Assembly: GCA_025363505.1 (NCBI GenBank)
Contig: JANYDV010000049.1
Span: 1-9,019, forward strand
Direction of reading: 5' to 3'
Source: Bacteroidota bacterium
GTDB lineage: Bacteria; Bacteroidota; Ignavibacteria; Palsa-1295
DNA: 9,019 nucleotides
In this document: positions 1-6,608 of the stretch, piece by piece
Numbering within the stretch: position 1 is the first letter of the stretch
Layout of the letters: each line of letters opens with the position of its first letter
The notes under the pieces: model-generated
Told to the model about the DNA's origin: nothing
Seen by the model: the letters and a program-made list of their open reading frames with translations, nothing else
Database searches by the model: none
Made by a program: the position numbers and the translations under genes

Positions 1-1147
1 TTGATTCATTCGTCTCTTGACCGTCGATCGAAAGAATCACATCATTTTCTCTGAGTCCGGCTTGTTCGCCAGCTCCGCCGGGCACAACATTATCAATACG
101 CACACCACGGGGCGAACCAAGACCGAGTGCTTCGGCTTCAGTTTGATCAACAGCTTTGATCTGGACACCAATATATCCACGATTGACTTTGCCCGTCTTG
201 ATGAGATCCATCGCAACAATTTTTGCAAGATTCATTGGAATAGCAAAACCATAGCCGGCAAACATTCCGGTGCTTGTCGCGATAGCCGCATTAATACCTA
301 TCACTTGACCTTTAACATTAAACAACCCGCCGCCGGAGTTGCCTGGATTGATTGCAGCATCGGTCTGAATAAAATCTGCGATTGAGTAACCGCGATCTTT
401 CGAATTTTCTTGTGGAGGCAAATCAAGTGAGCGACCGAGCGAGCTGACAATGCCTTTGGTAACTGTAGATTCAAGACCAAGGGGATTACCAACCGCAATC
501 ACCCAATCACCGACTTGCATATCTTCGCTATTACCGAGAGCCGCAGCCGTCAAACCGGTCGCTTCGATTTTTACTACAGCAAGATCAGTCGTTGGGTCAG
601 TACCGACAACAGTGCCGGTAAAGGTACGTTTATCACTCAGCTTTACCGTGACACCACCTTTTTTTGCAGCATCAGCAACAACGTGATTATTTGTGAGGAT
701 ATATCCATCACTGGTGATGATCACACCCGAGCCAAGCCCCTCGCTTGGTCCTTGCTGAGGCATCGGAAATCCGAAATCATTTCCACTGTCTTCTTCATCG
801 TTATTATTGTCATTACCGCCACCACCAAAAAAACGACGAAACATTTCGTTGTCTTGTGGTGAGAGTTTTTTCATTCCGGAGTTTTTAGGCGCTTCGGTCT
901 TTATGCGAATTGAAACAACCGAAGGCTGTATGGCTTTCGCAAGTGCGCGAAAAGCGGTGTTCATATTTTGCAAGGATTCGACACCGGGTACGTTCGGCGT
1001 AGGTCCGCCAAGTTCTCCGGCGTTTCCGGAGCCATAGGCGAGATTGAGATTCGCGATGCCGCCAAAACCGGCAACAAGACCTACACCAAAGAGCACGCCG
1101 AATACGACAAGAATGTACGGACGGGCTGAAAGTAGTTTAGATTTCAT
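1..1147 (-). CDS. HtrA/DegP-family periplasmic serine protease with PDZ domain (C-terminus cut by window edge)
   Basis: Serine endoprotease of the HtrA/DegP/DegQ family, which degrades or refolds misfolded proteins in the periplasm. The frame is open from the ATG at 1147 to the left edge, giving 382 visible residues. A basic start followed by a hydrophobic segment (about residues 10-30) is a signal anchor or signal peptide; no cleavage site is clear. The trypsin-like domain covers roughly residues 65-310. The triad reads His155 in TNNHVV, Asp188 in TTDLAVV and Ser271 in NPGNSGGGL. The usual GNSGG(P/A)L has Gly in its variable place. The region before the His (about 83-138) is a long LA-type loop with a GGGG run and an Asn/Asp/Glu-rich patch (NDNNNDEED). 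The first PDZ domain begins near RGYIGV (323-328) and is cut at the edge, so a second PDZ cannot be judged. The gene lies 119 bp downstream of fumC on the same strand. The start is supported by an AAAGGA ribosome site 9 nt upstream. The family assignment is firm; which paralogue it is (DegP, DegQ or DegS) is not. Confidence 0.95.
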   Translation of the reverse strand, partial: MKSKLLSARPYILVVFGVLFGVGLVAGFGGIANLNLAYGSGNAGELGGPTPNVPGVESLQNMNTAFRALAKAIQPSVVSIRIKTEAPKNSGMKKLSPQDNEMFRRFFGGGGNDNNNDEEDSGNDFGFPMPQQGPSEGLGSGVIITSDGYILTNNHVVADAAKKGGVTVKLSDKRTFTGTVVGTDPTTDLAVVKIEATGLTAAALGNSEDMQVGDWVIAVGNPLGLESTVTKGIVSSLGRSLDLPPQENSKDRGYSIADFIQTDAAINPGNSGGGLFNVKGQVIGINAAIATSTGMFAGYGFAIPMNLAKIVAMDLIKTGKVNRGYIGVQIKAVDQTEAEALGLGSPRGVRIDNVVPGGAGEQAGLRENDVILSIDGQETNES

Positions 1148-1266
1148 AAATGCTTATCCTTTAATAAATAATGATTTTCCCCATACCAAACCGGGGTGAG
1201 AAATTTTCCTATTTTAACGATTGTCCTGTTTCGATGTTTCAGTTTCCTTTGTCTCGGGTGGTCTGA
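1148..1266 (-). other. Intergenic spacer between fumC and the htrA-like gene
   Basis: This 119-bp spacer holds the htrA ribosome site at its downstream end. A weak CCCC/GGGG inverted repeat (1179-1182 and 1193-1196, 10-nt loop) is too short and lacks a T-run right after it, so it is not a convincing terminator. I see no clear promoter consensus. The spacer is long enough for the protease gene to have its own promoter, but read-through from fumC is equally possible. Confidence 0.4.
1157..1162 (-). promoter_or_regulatory. Ribosome binding site of the htrA-like gene
   Basis: On the minus strand AAAGGA lies 9 nt before the ATG at 1147. It is the clearest Shine-Dalgarno-like site in the window, since the other starts have AT-rich leaders without one. 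It fixes the protease start. Confidence 0.6.
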
Positions 1267-2658
1267 TTACAACGAACCTACCATCTTCTCAGGCTTGACC
1301 CATTCGTCGAATTGCTCGTTAGTCACTAAGCCAAGTTCGACAGCTGCTTTGCGAAGTGTGGTATTTTCTTTGTGTGCTTTTTTCGCAATCTTCGCTGAAT
1401 TCTCATAACCAATGTGGGTATTAAGTGCTGTCACGAGCATGAGCGAATTTTCAAGATTTTGCTTGATCACCGGTAGATTCGGTTCGATTCCGACAGCACA
1501 ATGCTCATTAAAGGACAGGCAAGAATCGGCAATCAATCGAGCGGAAGTAAGCACATTAAATATGATGACTGGCTTGAACACATTCAGCTCGAAATGTCCA
1601 TTCATTCCGCCGACTGTAACCGCAACATCATTGCCGATCACTTGTGCACAGACCATTGTCATTGCTTCTGATTGTGTCGGGTTTACTTTGCCAGGCATAA
1701 TGGAAGAGCCCGGCTCATTTTCTGGAATCAAAATTTCGGCAATCCCCGAACGCGGACCCGATGCAAGCAAGCGTATAACATTGGCAATCTTCATCAATGA
1801 AACTGCCGTTACTTTCAATGCTCCACTCAGCTCGACCATTGCATCATGGCTTGCGAGTGACTCAAATTTATTTTCAGCAGTGATAAAAGGCAATCCCGAA
1901 AGCTCGGCAATTTTTTTCGCAACCAGAACGTCATAACCCTTCGGTGTATTAAGCCCTGTTCCCACAGCAGATCCACCAAGAGCAAGTTCTGAGACGTGCG
2001 GAAGAGTGTGCTCAATGGCGCGGATAGCATGATCGAGCTGAGAAACATATCCCGAGAACTCTTGACCCAGCGTCAGCGGTGTTGCATCCATCAAATGTGT
2101 CCTGCCGATCTTCACGACATTCATATATGCTTTCGATTTTGCATCAAGTGTATTGCGAAGCATCGTTATTGCCGGAATCACGTCTTTGACAATAATCTGG
2201 TACGCCGCAATATGCATAGCCGTTGGGAAGGTGTCATTCGATGATTGCGATTTATTGACGTCATCATTCGGATGGATCGATTTTTTCTCATCGAGCAAGG
2301 TGCCACCAAGCAAGACGTGAGCACGGTTTGCAACGACTTCATTCACATTCATATTTGATTGTGTGCCCGAACCAGTCTGCCACACGACCAACGGAAACTC
2401 GGCATCGAGACTACCGGATAAAATTTCATCACAGACTGTTGCAATAATATCACATCGGTCTTTTGGCAACACTCCAAGCTCGGTGTTTGCCATCGCAGCA
2501 GCTTTTTTGAGGATCGCAAATGCCCGAATAATTTCGATCGGCATTGTGTGTCCGCCAATCTTAAAGTTATTGCGCGAGCGTTCGGTTTGTGCGCCCCAAT
2601 AGCGTTCTGCCGGCACTTCAACTGCGCCCATCGTGTCGTGTTCAATACGAAATTTCAT
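1267..2658 (-). CDS. fumC: Class II fumarate hydratase (fumarase C)
   Basis: Converts fumarate and water to L-malate reversibly in the TCA cycle; the class II enzyme is a cytoplasmic, iron-free homotetramer. The protein has 463 residues against 467 in E. coli FumC, and key positions carry the same numbers. Visible motifs in order are GSGTQSNMN (96-104), HPNDDVNKSQSSND (129-142), GRTHLMDATPLTLGQE (185-200) with His188, and the fumarase/aspartase signature GSSIMPGKVNP (317-327) with Ser318, Lys324 and Asn326. Glu331 follows. The GSSIMPGKVNPTQSE sequence and the THLMDATP context favour fumarase over aspartase or argininosuccinate lyase. Residues of the second (B) site, His129, Asn131 and Asp132, are present, while position 126 is Lys where I recall Arg in E. 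coli. The start ATG at 2658 begins MKFRIEHD, the normal N-terminus of the family; no Shine-Dalgarno site is visible. It follows the DUF58 gene by 49 bp on the same strand, so it may share a transcript with it. Confidence 0.97.
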   Translation of the reverse strand: MKFRIEHDTMGAVEVPAERYWGAQTERSRNNFKIGGHTMPIEIIRAFAILKKAAAMANTELGVLPKDRCDIIATVCDEILSGSLDAEFPLVVWQTGSGTQSNMNVNEVVANRAHVLLGGTLLDEKKSIHPNDDVNKSQSSNDTFPTAMHIAAYQIIVKDVIPAITMLRNTLDAKSKAYMNVVKIGRTHLMDATPLTLGQEFSGYVSQLDHAIRAIEHTLPHVSELALGGSAVGTGLNTPKGYDVLVAKKIAELSGLPFITAENKFESLASHDAMVELSGALKVTAVSLMKIANVIRLLASGPRSGIAEILIPENEPGSSIMPGKVNPTQSEAMTMVCAQVIGNDVAVTVGGMNGHFELNVFKPVIIFNVLTSARLIADSCLSFNEHCAVGIEPNLPVIKQNLENSLMLVTALNTHIGYENSAKIAKKAHKENTTLRKAAVELGLVTNEQFDEWVKPEKMVGSL

Positions 2659-2707
2659 ATAACAGCAATAATAAAAATGTAAAAAATCTGCGAGGCATAC
2701 AACAATA

Positions 2708-3619
2708 CTACCCGATCATCTGTCTCCGATAAAAATATTCGGTCAGTGCACGATCAAAAGGCGTAGTCGTTTCGAGCACAACATGATCGATCTGTTCGGC
2801 AGCAAGTGAGGTTCGAAGCTCCTCGAGATACGCTTCGACTGCAGCACGATAGCTCTCCTGCAATTGATATGGCTGTGTCTTCATAAACTCGCCACTTTCG
2901 AGATCATAGATTGTGGCATCACTTGCGGGAAGCGCTAAGGTGCGCTCGACGGGGTCGAGCACCTGAAAAGCAATTACCTCGTGACCGGCATTGCGAAGAA
3001 GTTTGAGTGAGGTTATTACTTCTTTTGGCTCGTCGAGAAAATCACTAATCACGATCACCAATCCTCTGCGTTTGATACGCTCAAGAACATTTCTCAGCGC
3101 AACTTGTGTATGGGTCGAGTGTGACGGTTCTGTTTGTTGCAACACTTTCAGAATTTCTCTCAAGTAACTTGCCTTCAACCGCGGCGGATAGAATGTCCGA
3201 AGGTGTTCATCAAATATTGCAAGCCCGACGGCATCTTGCTGGCGTGTCATTAGATAAGCAAGTGCCGCGGCAAGTAACGTTGCATAACGAAACTTCGTAA
3301 TCTGTTTTGGGTCGCTCGAATAATTCATCGACCGCGAAGAATCGACAACAATTGTTGCTTTCAGGTTGGTCTCTTCTTCGAATTGCTTGATATAGTAGCG
3401 ATCGGTCCGGGCAAAGAGCTTCCAGTCGATGTTGCGGATAGGATCACCGACAAGATAAGGGCGATGCTCGGCAAATTCTACACTAAAGCCATGATACGGA
3501 GATTTGTGCAACCCGGTAATGAAGCCCTCGACAACAAAACGAGCCACGAGTTCCATATTCCCGAGCGAACTCGCGATCTCAGGTCGAAGATAGTCTATTG
3601 TTTCGATTGTTTCCGCCAT
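2708..3619 (-). CDS. DUF58 domain protein (vWA-like fold with MIDAS motif)
   Basis: Soluble 303-residue DUF58 protein. Family hallmarks are the block around GLHKSPYHGFSVEFAEHRPY (36-55) followed by GDPIRNIDWKLFART (58-72). After it comes the first strand of a von Willebrand A-like domain, VVDSSRSM, whose Asp93, Ser95 and Ser97 form a DxSxS metal-ion-dependent adhesion site. Thr169 or Thr171 and Asp193 (in VIVISDFLD) are likely further MIDAS residues. There is no signal peptide or membrane segment, so it should be cytoplasmic, unlike DUF58 relatives with N-terminal membrane helices. In many bacteria such proteins are encoded next to a MoxR-type AAA+ ATPase and act with it in chaperone-like or envelope-related roles; that is family knowledge. 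No moxR gene lies within this window: the upstream neighbour is a YCII gene 191 bp away and the downstream one is fumC. The start ATG at 3619 is the first in frame and has an AT-rich leader without a Shine-Dalgarno site. Substrate and precise role are unknown. Confidence 0.9.
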   Translation of the reverse strand: MAETIETIDYLRPEIASSLGNMELVARFVVEGFITGLHKSPYHGFSVEFAEHRPYLVGDPIRNIDWKLFARTDRYYIKQFEEETNLKATIVVDSSRSMNYSSDPKQITKFRYATLLAAALAYLMTRQQDAVGLAIFDEHLRTFYPPRLKASYLREILKVLQQTEPSHSTHTQVALRNVLERIKRRGLVIVISDFLDEPKEVITSLKLLRNAGHEVIAFQVLDPVERTLALPASDATIYDLESGEFMKTQPYQLQESYRAAVEAYLEELRTSLAAEQIDHVVLETTTPFDRALTEYFYRRQMIG

Positions 3620-3810
3620 TAATATTATTTGTTTCTAGCCTGAGTGCGACCCACGAGAAATCTATCTAACATCGTCACCCTGTGTACTTACAAAGAATTT
3701 ATTACTTCAGGTTGTACGGTACATCAATAATTGTCATTAGTTTCAATGGAATCCTTCCCAAGCCCGAGATAGCACATTAGGAAAATCACTCAAACCAAGA
3801 AGTCTGTTTC
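3620..3810. other. Intergenic region between YCII and DUF58 genes
   Basis: This 191-bp AT-rich spacer separates two leftward genes. It presumably contains the DUF58 promoter, but no convincing -33/-7 pair is visible. A short imperfect palindrome TGTACGGTACA (3713-3723) and another TGTAC 30 bp away (3683-3687) are noted only as weak signals. No terminator hairpin with a T-run and no small ORF of quality was found. Confidence 0.3.
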
Positions 3811-4107
3811 TCAAATTTTAAATACTCCATCGAGCGCGGGCGCCCAAGTTGTCGGTGCAATTTCGATGATTTCATACTCGGCTGTACCGGTGGTCTTGAA
3901 GGGGTCAGCGGCAATCATCGTCTCGATCACTCCGATATTCTCCCCTCTGCCAAAGAGCACTCCCCCAGTACGCGGTACGCGCGGACCGCTGAAGAGCAGA
4001 ACCCCTGCATCATATTGTGTCTTAAGATAGGCTCGGTGCGCAACCGTATGCTGCTCGACTTGTTCGATCGGCACGATATAGCGTAGGTTAATCAGATAGT
4101 ATTTCAT
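3811..4107 (-). CDS. YCII-related domain protein (YciI-like)
   Basis: Small cytoplasmic protein of 98 residues, essentially one YCII domain with a dimeric ferredoxin-like alpha/beta fold. Features seen are the N-terminal strand MKYYLINLRY, the helix with VAHRAYL carrying His24, the GVLLFSGPRVPRTGG turn (35-49), and AADPF with Asp68 (66-70). This His/Asp pair is the conserved putative active-site pair of the family, which has suggested an enzymatic role, though the cellular reaction is generally unknown. The usual YciI length is about 95-100 residues, so the gene is complete. It is transcribed away from the binding-lipoprotein gene, with 57 bp between the start codons. The start ATG at 4107 yields the typical strand-first N-terminus and has no Shine-Dalgarno site. 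The family assignment is good; no function is proposed. Confidence 0.88.
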   Translation of the reverse strand: MKYYLINLRYIVPIEQVEQHTVAHRAYLKTQYDAGVLLFSGPRVPRTGGVLFGRGENIGVIETMIAADPFKTTGTAEYEIIEIAPTTWAPALDGVFKI

Positions 4108-4164
4108 TGAACCAAAACATTAGGTTTATACATTGTATTCTCTTTCCCAAATACGTCATTAATT
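4108..4164. promoter_or_regulatory. Divergent intergenic region, expected promoters for the YCII gene and the binding-protein gene
   Basis: Two divergent genes start 57 bp apart, so at least one promoter for each direction should lie here or overlap the coding starts. On the plus strand, TTG at 4107-4109 followed after 19 nt by TACATTGT (4129-4136) loosely resembles the Bacteroidota TTG / TAnnTTTG arrangement, with 6 of 8 matches. TAGGTTTA (4121-4128) matches the -7 box better but has no TTG at the right distance. The exact boxes are unproven. Confidence 0.35.
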
Positions 4165-5961
4165 ATGAACAACGTTTTCCGTCGTTTATTCGTACTCTTT
4201 TTTGTCGCCCCGGCAATTATTGCCGGTTGTGGTGGATCGAAAAAAGAGAGCAACCGTGTCGTCGAGCATATTCTCTCTGATCTCGAAGGGTTAAACCCCA
4301 TGAATACCTCCGGGGCAAATGAGACTTACGTCGAAGAACAAATCTTCGAGCGTCTGATTCATATCGATCCCTCGACGATGAAATACTCAATTCCTTGGTT
4401 AGCCGATTCGTTGCCGATAGAATCGGCAGATCATCTGCAATTTGATTTCCATATTCGCAAAGGCGTGAAGTTTGCCGATGGTATAGAAATGACGGGCGCT
4501 GATGTCATTTTCAGCCTCAAAGCATTAAAGAATCCGATGAACATACAAAGCGCGCAGAAGCGTGTGTATGTTGACAATATTCATAGCGCAGAACTCATTG
4601 ATGGCGATCCGTACCGCGTTCGCTTCAAGCTTTGGAAAACATATTTCCTGGTGAAACAAGCAGCCTTTGGCGATGCGCTTTATATCATCCCAAAACATAT
4701 CTTTGACCCCCAGAATATCACCGACAAATATAGTTGGGATGACATCGGAGCCATCGTCGAAAAGACAAAAGGTGAGATCGACAGTGCAACCTTAGCGAAA
4801 ACAAAGACAAACCCGGCAATGAAAGAATTTGCCGATTGGTTTACGAAACCCGAATTAACCCGTGATCCAAAATATATTATTGGTACGGGACCATATAAAT
4901 TAAAACAATGGATCACGAACGACCGCATCGAACTTGCACGTAACACCAACTATAAAAACATCTATGGCTCACAATATGGTGATGCCAACCCCGACATACT
5001 GATCTATAAAAGCATCAGTGATTGGAATGCTGCCGTTACTGCCCTCAAAGCAAAAGATTTAGATTTCATCGGTTTTTTACAGCCGCCATTTTATGTAAAG
5101 ATCGATACCGTACAAATGCATCATCTTGCGAAAGCAACATTTCCGCTTTCTGCATATTCACTGATAGGCTGGAATCTTGAACGCCCCTTCTTTAGTGACG
5201 TCAAGGTTCGCTGGGCACTTGCTCATTTGATTGATCGTAAAACGATTATTGATAAATTGCTATTCGGTCTTGCCCGCCAAACACAATCATCGGTGTTCTT
5301 TACTAAGGCAGAGTACAATCCAAATTTACCACTGATCTCTTACAACCCCGATACAGCAAAGCTATTGCTGAAAGAAGCAGGCTGGATTGACCATGACGGT
5401 GATGGCATCCTTGATAAAATGGTTAACGGGAAGCTGGTGCCTTTTACGTTCACCTTTATCAGCAACGTCAATGAAACTCGCAAACAAATATTGCTGATCA
5501 TCTCTGAGGCTATGCGAAAAATTGGGATTAAAGCTGAAGTGCAGACCATCGAGTGGTCAGTATTTCTTGACAGAATGCGCGATCATAATTTTGATGCACG
5601 ATATGGTTCGTGGCAAAGCGATCCTTTCGAAAGCGATAGTTACCAGACCTACCACTCATCACAAGCAACGAATCGGGGTTCTAATTATGATAATTGGAAA
5701 AGTCCGAGAGCAGATAACTTGCTCGTTGCCATTCGGTCTGAGCTTGATGAAACAAAACGCATTGAATTGCAAAAACAATTTCAGCAAGTTCTCTATGAAG
5801 AGCAGCCGGAAGCTATTATGTGGGTACCGGAAAACCCAACCGTGTGGGTAAACCGATTTGACAACGTCACATTTAATTCATACCGACCCGGCTATAATCA
5901 AGCATGGTGGAAGATTCGCGGCGCAGGCGCCAGTGTGAAAGAAAGTGCATCTCTATACTAA
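4165..5961 (+). CDS. ABC-transporter substrate-binding lipoprotein, family 5 (SBP_bac_5; DppA/OppA-like)
   Basis: Extracytoplasmic solute-binding protein of the peptide/nickel/opine family, expected to be a lipid-anchored envelope protein. The N-terminus MNNVFRRLFVLFF is a type II signal peptide ending in lipobox IAGC, with the modified Cys at residue 22. The mature protein shows the family order: an opening NPM segment (about 45-47), FDFHIRKGVKFADG (93-106) with TGADVIFS after it, GTGPYKLKQW (240-249), a helix with WALAHLIDRK, AGW followed by a DHDGDGILDK loop (409-418), and a C-terminal GSNYDNWKSPRADNLL segment typical of family 5. At 598 residues it is at the long end of the family, partly because of a roughly 50-residue stretch between IIPKHIFDP and GTGPYKL. 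The ligand cannot be told from sequence; peptides are the default guess. No permease or ATPase gene is nearby, so it is an orphan binding protein here. It is followed after 10 bp by the DinB-like gene, suggesting co-transcription. The start ATG at 4165 gives a proper signal peptide. Confidence 0.93.
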   Translation: MNNVFRRLFVLFFVAPAIIAGCGGSKKESNRVVEHILSDLEGLNPMNTSGANETYVEEQIFERLIHIDPSTMKYSIPWLADSLPIESADHLQFDFHIRKGVKFADGIEMTGADVIFSLKALKNPMNIQSAQKRVYVDNIHSAELIDGDPYRVRFKLWKTYFLVKQAAFGDALYIIPKHIFDPQNITDKYSWDDIGAIVEKTKGEIDSATLAKTKTNPAMKEFADWFTKPELTRDPKYIIGTGPYKLKQWITNDRIELARNTNYKNIYGSQYGDANPDILIYKSISDWNAAVTALKAKDLDFIGFLQPPFYVKIDTVQMHHLAKATFPLSAYSLIGWNLERPFFSDVKVRWALAHLIDRKTIIDKLLFGLARQTQSSVFFTKAEYNPNLPLISYNPDTAKLLLKEAGWIDHDGDGILDKMVNGKLVPFTFTFISNVNETRKQILLIISEAMRKIGIKAEVQTIEWSVFLDRMRDHNFDARYGSWQSDPFESDSYQTYHSSQATNRGSNYDNWKSPRADNLLVAIRSELDETKRIELQKQFQQVLYEEQPEAIMWVPENPTVWVNRFDNVTFNSYRPGYNQAWWKIRGAGASVKESASLY

Positions 5962-5971
5962 GACCATAAAA

Positions 5972-6487
5972 ATGAACAGTACAAAACAATACATTCAAGA
6001 AGCAATCCTACAGGACCTCAACCTTTGTCAGCATCTTTGTACAAAGATTGGCAATGATCTGTGGGATTGGAAACCGCGGGAGAACATGCGCACGACAACT
6101 GAGCTGTTACAATATCTGTCGTTTATCGGCGGCTCAGGAGTTGAGTTATATGTCAATGGTGGCTTTACACCCCAGAATCTCGTAAAATTCCGCGCAGACC
6201 GTGATGCAGCGACTACCGCAACGCCGGCTGATTTCCAGGACTTACTAGAGAAACAAAAACAAATTATCGTCGCACAATTTGCGATGATCACTGACGACGA
6301 CCTCTTCAATCGCAAGACGTTGCAACCGTGGGGAGAAGAAGTAACCCTTCTTCATGCACTACTGAATAATTCTATGAAATATCTTACAGCTTATCGTATG
6401 CAACTGTTTTTGTATGCTAAACTTAACGGTGCGGAGATTACTACATCTAATGCATGGCGCGGAGCTGATTCGAAGAGGAAAGTATAG
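5972..6487 (+). CDS. DinB-superfamily protein, metal ligands apparently lost
   Basis: A 171-residue protein resembling the DinB/YfiT-like four-helix-bundle superfamily. Supporting features are an early helix, the W-x-W-K-P turn (31-35, WDWKP), the RTTTELLQYLSFIGG segment (40-54) and a C-terminal helix TLLHALLNNSMKYLTAYRMQ (125-144) that continues to FLYAKLNG. Classical DinB members bind a divalent metal through a His in the ELLxHL segment and an HxxxHRGQ motif. By alignment by eye those positions here are Gln47, Tyr137 and Tyr141, so the metal site seems absent. DinB-fold enzymes include thiol transferases and maleylpyruvate isomerases, but no activity can be assigned to this one. A GTG at 5945 is in frame and would add 9 residues overlapping the upstream gene. 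The ATG at 5972 is preferred because it gives a 10-bp gap and a typical N-terminus. The gene is probably co-transcribed with the binding lipoprotein and ends before a strong terminator. Confidence 0.75.
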   Translation: MNSTKQYIQEAILQDLNLCQHLCTKIGNDLWDWKPRENMRTTTELLQYLSFIGGSGVELYVNGGFTPQNLVKFRADRDAATTATPADFQDLLEKQKQIIVAQFAMITDDDLFNRKTLQPWGEEVTLLHALLNNSMKYLTAYRMQLFLYAKLNGAEITTSNAWRGADSKRKV

Positions 6488-6504
6488 TCATTACTGATGC
6501 TTCC

Positions 6505-6544
6505 GTATAAAAAAAGTCCTCATTCGTGAGGACTTTTTTTATAC
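6505..6544. terminator. Bidirectional rho-independent terminator with TTCG loop
   Basis: A perfect 18-bp inverted repeat (arms 6505-6522 and 6527-6544) encloses a TTCG tetraloop. The core GTCCTCA/TGAGGAC stem is flanked by seven A on the left and seven T on the right. It therefore has a U-run after the stem in either direction. It lies 17 bp past the stop of the DinB-like gene and 64 bp past the stop of the convergent TPR gene, so it can end both transcripts. Confidence 0.93.
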
Positions 6545-6608
6545 ACGTTACTGCATCGTGCTTAATTATCTCTATCCAACAACACTCCACCAAGAACTGG
6601 CAATTTTT

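Noticed and set aside
17..862. Several plus-strand open frames opposite the HtrA gene
   Set aside because: They are antisense shadows of a continuous, fully recognisable protease frame on the minus strand.
1179..1196. CCCC/GGGG inverted repeat after fumC as terminator
   Set aside because: The stem is only 4 bp with a 10-nt loop and no T-run immediately follows on the minus strand.
1412..1936. Open frame of 174 codons on the plus strand inside fumC
   Set aside because: It is the antisense shadow of fumC, with no ribosome site and no recognisable domain.
2674..2705. Possible Bacteroidota-type promoter before fumC (TTG, 18 or 21 nt, TACATTTT on the minus strand)
   Set aside because: The stretch is AT-rich, the -7 match is imperfect and it overlaps the end of the DUF58 gene; chance occurrence is likely.
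3683..3723. Two TGTAC elements and the TGTACGGTACA palindrome as an operator
   Set aside because: The arms are only 5 bp long and no regulator gene or further copy at another promoter in the window supports it.
5945..5971. GTG start for the DinB-like gene, overlapping the lipoprotein gene by 17 bp
   Set aside because: The 9 added residues do not look like part of the domain, and the ATG at 5972 gives a natural N-terminus and a normal 10-bp gap.
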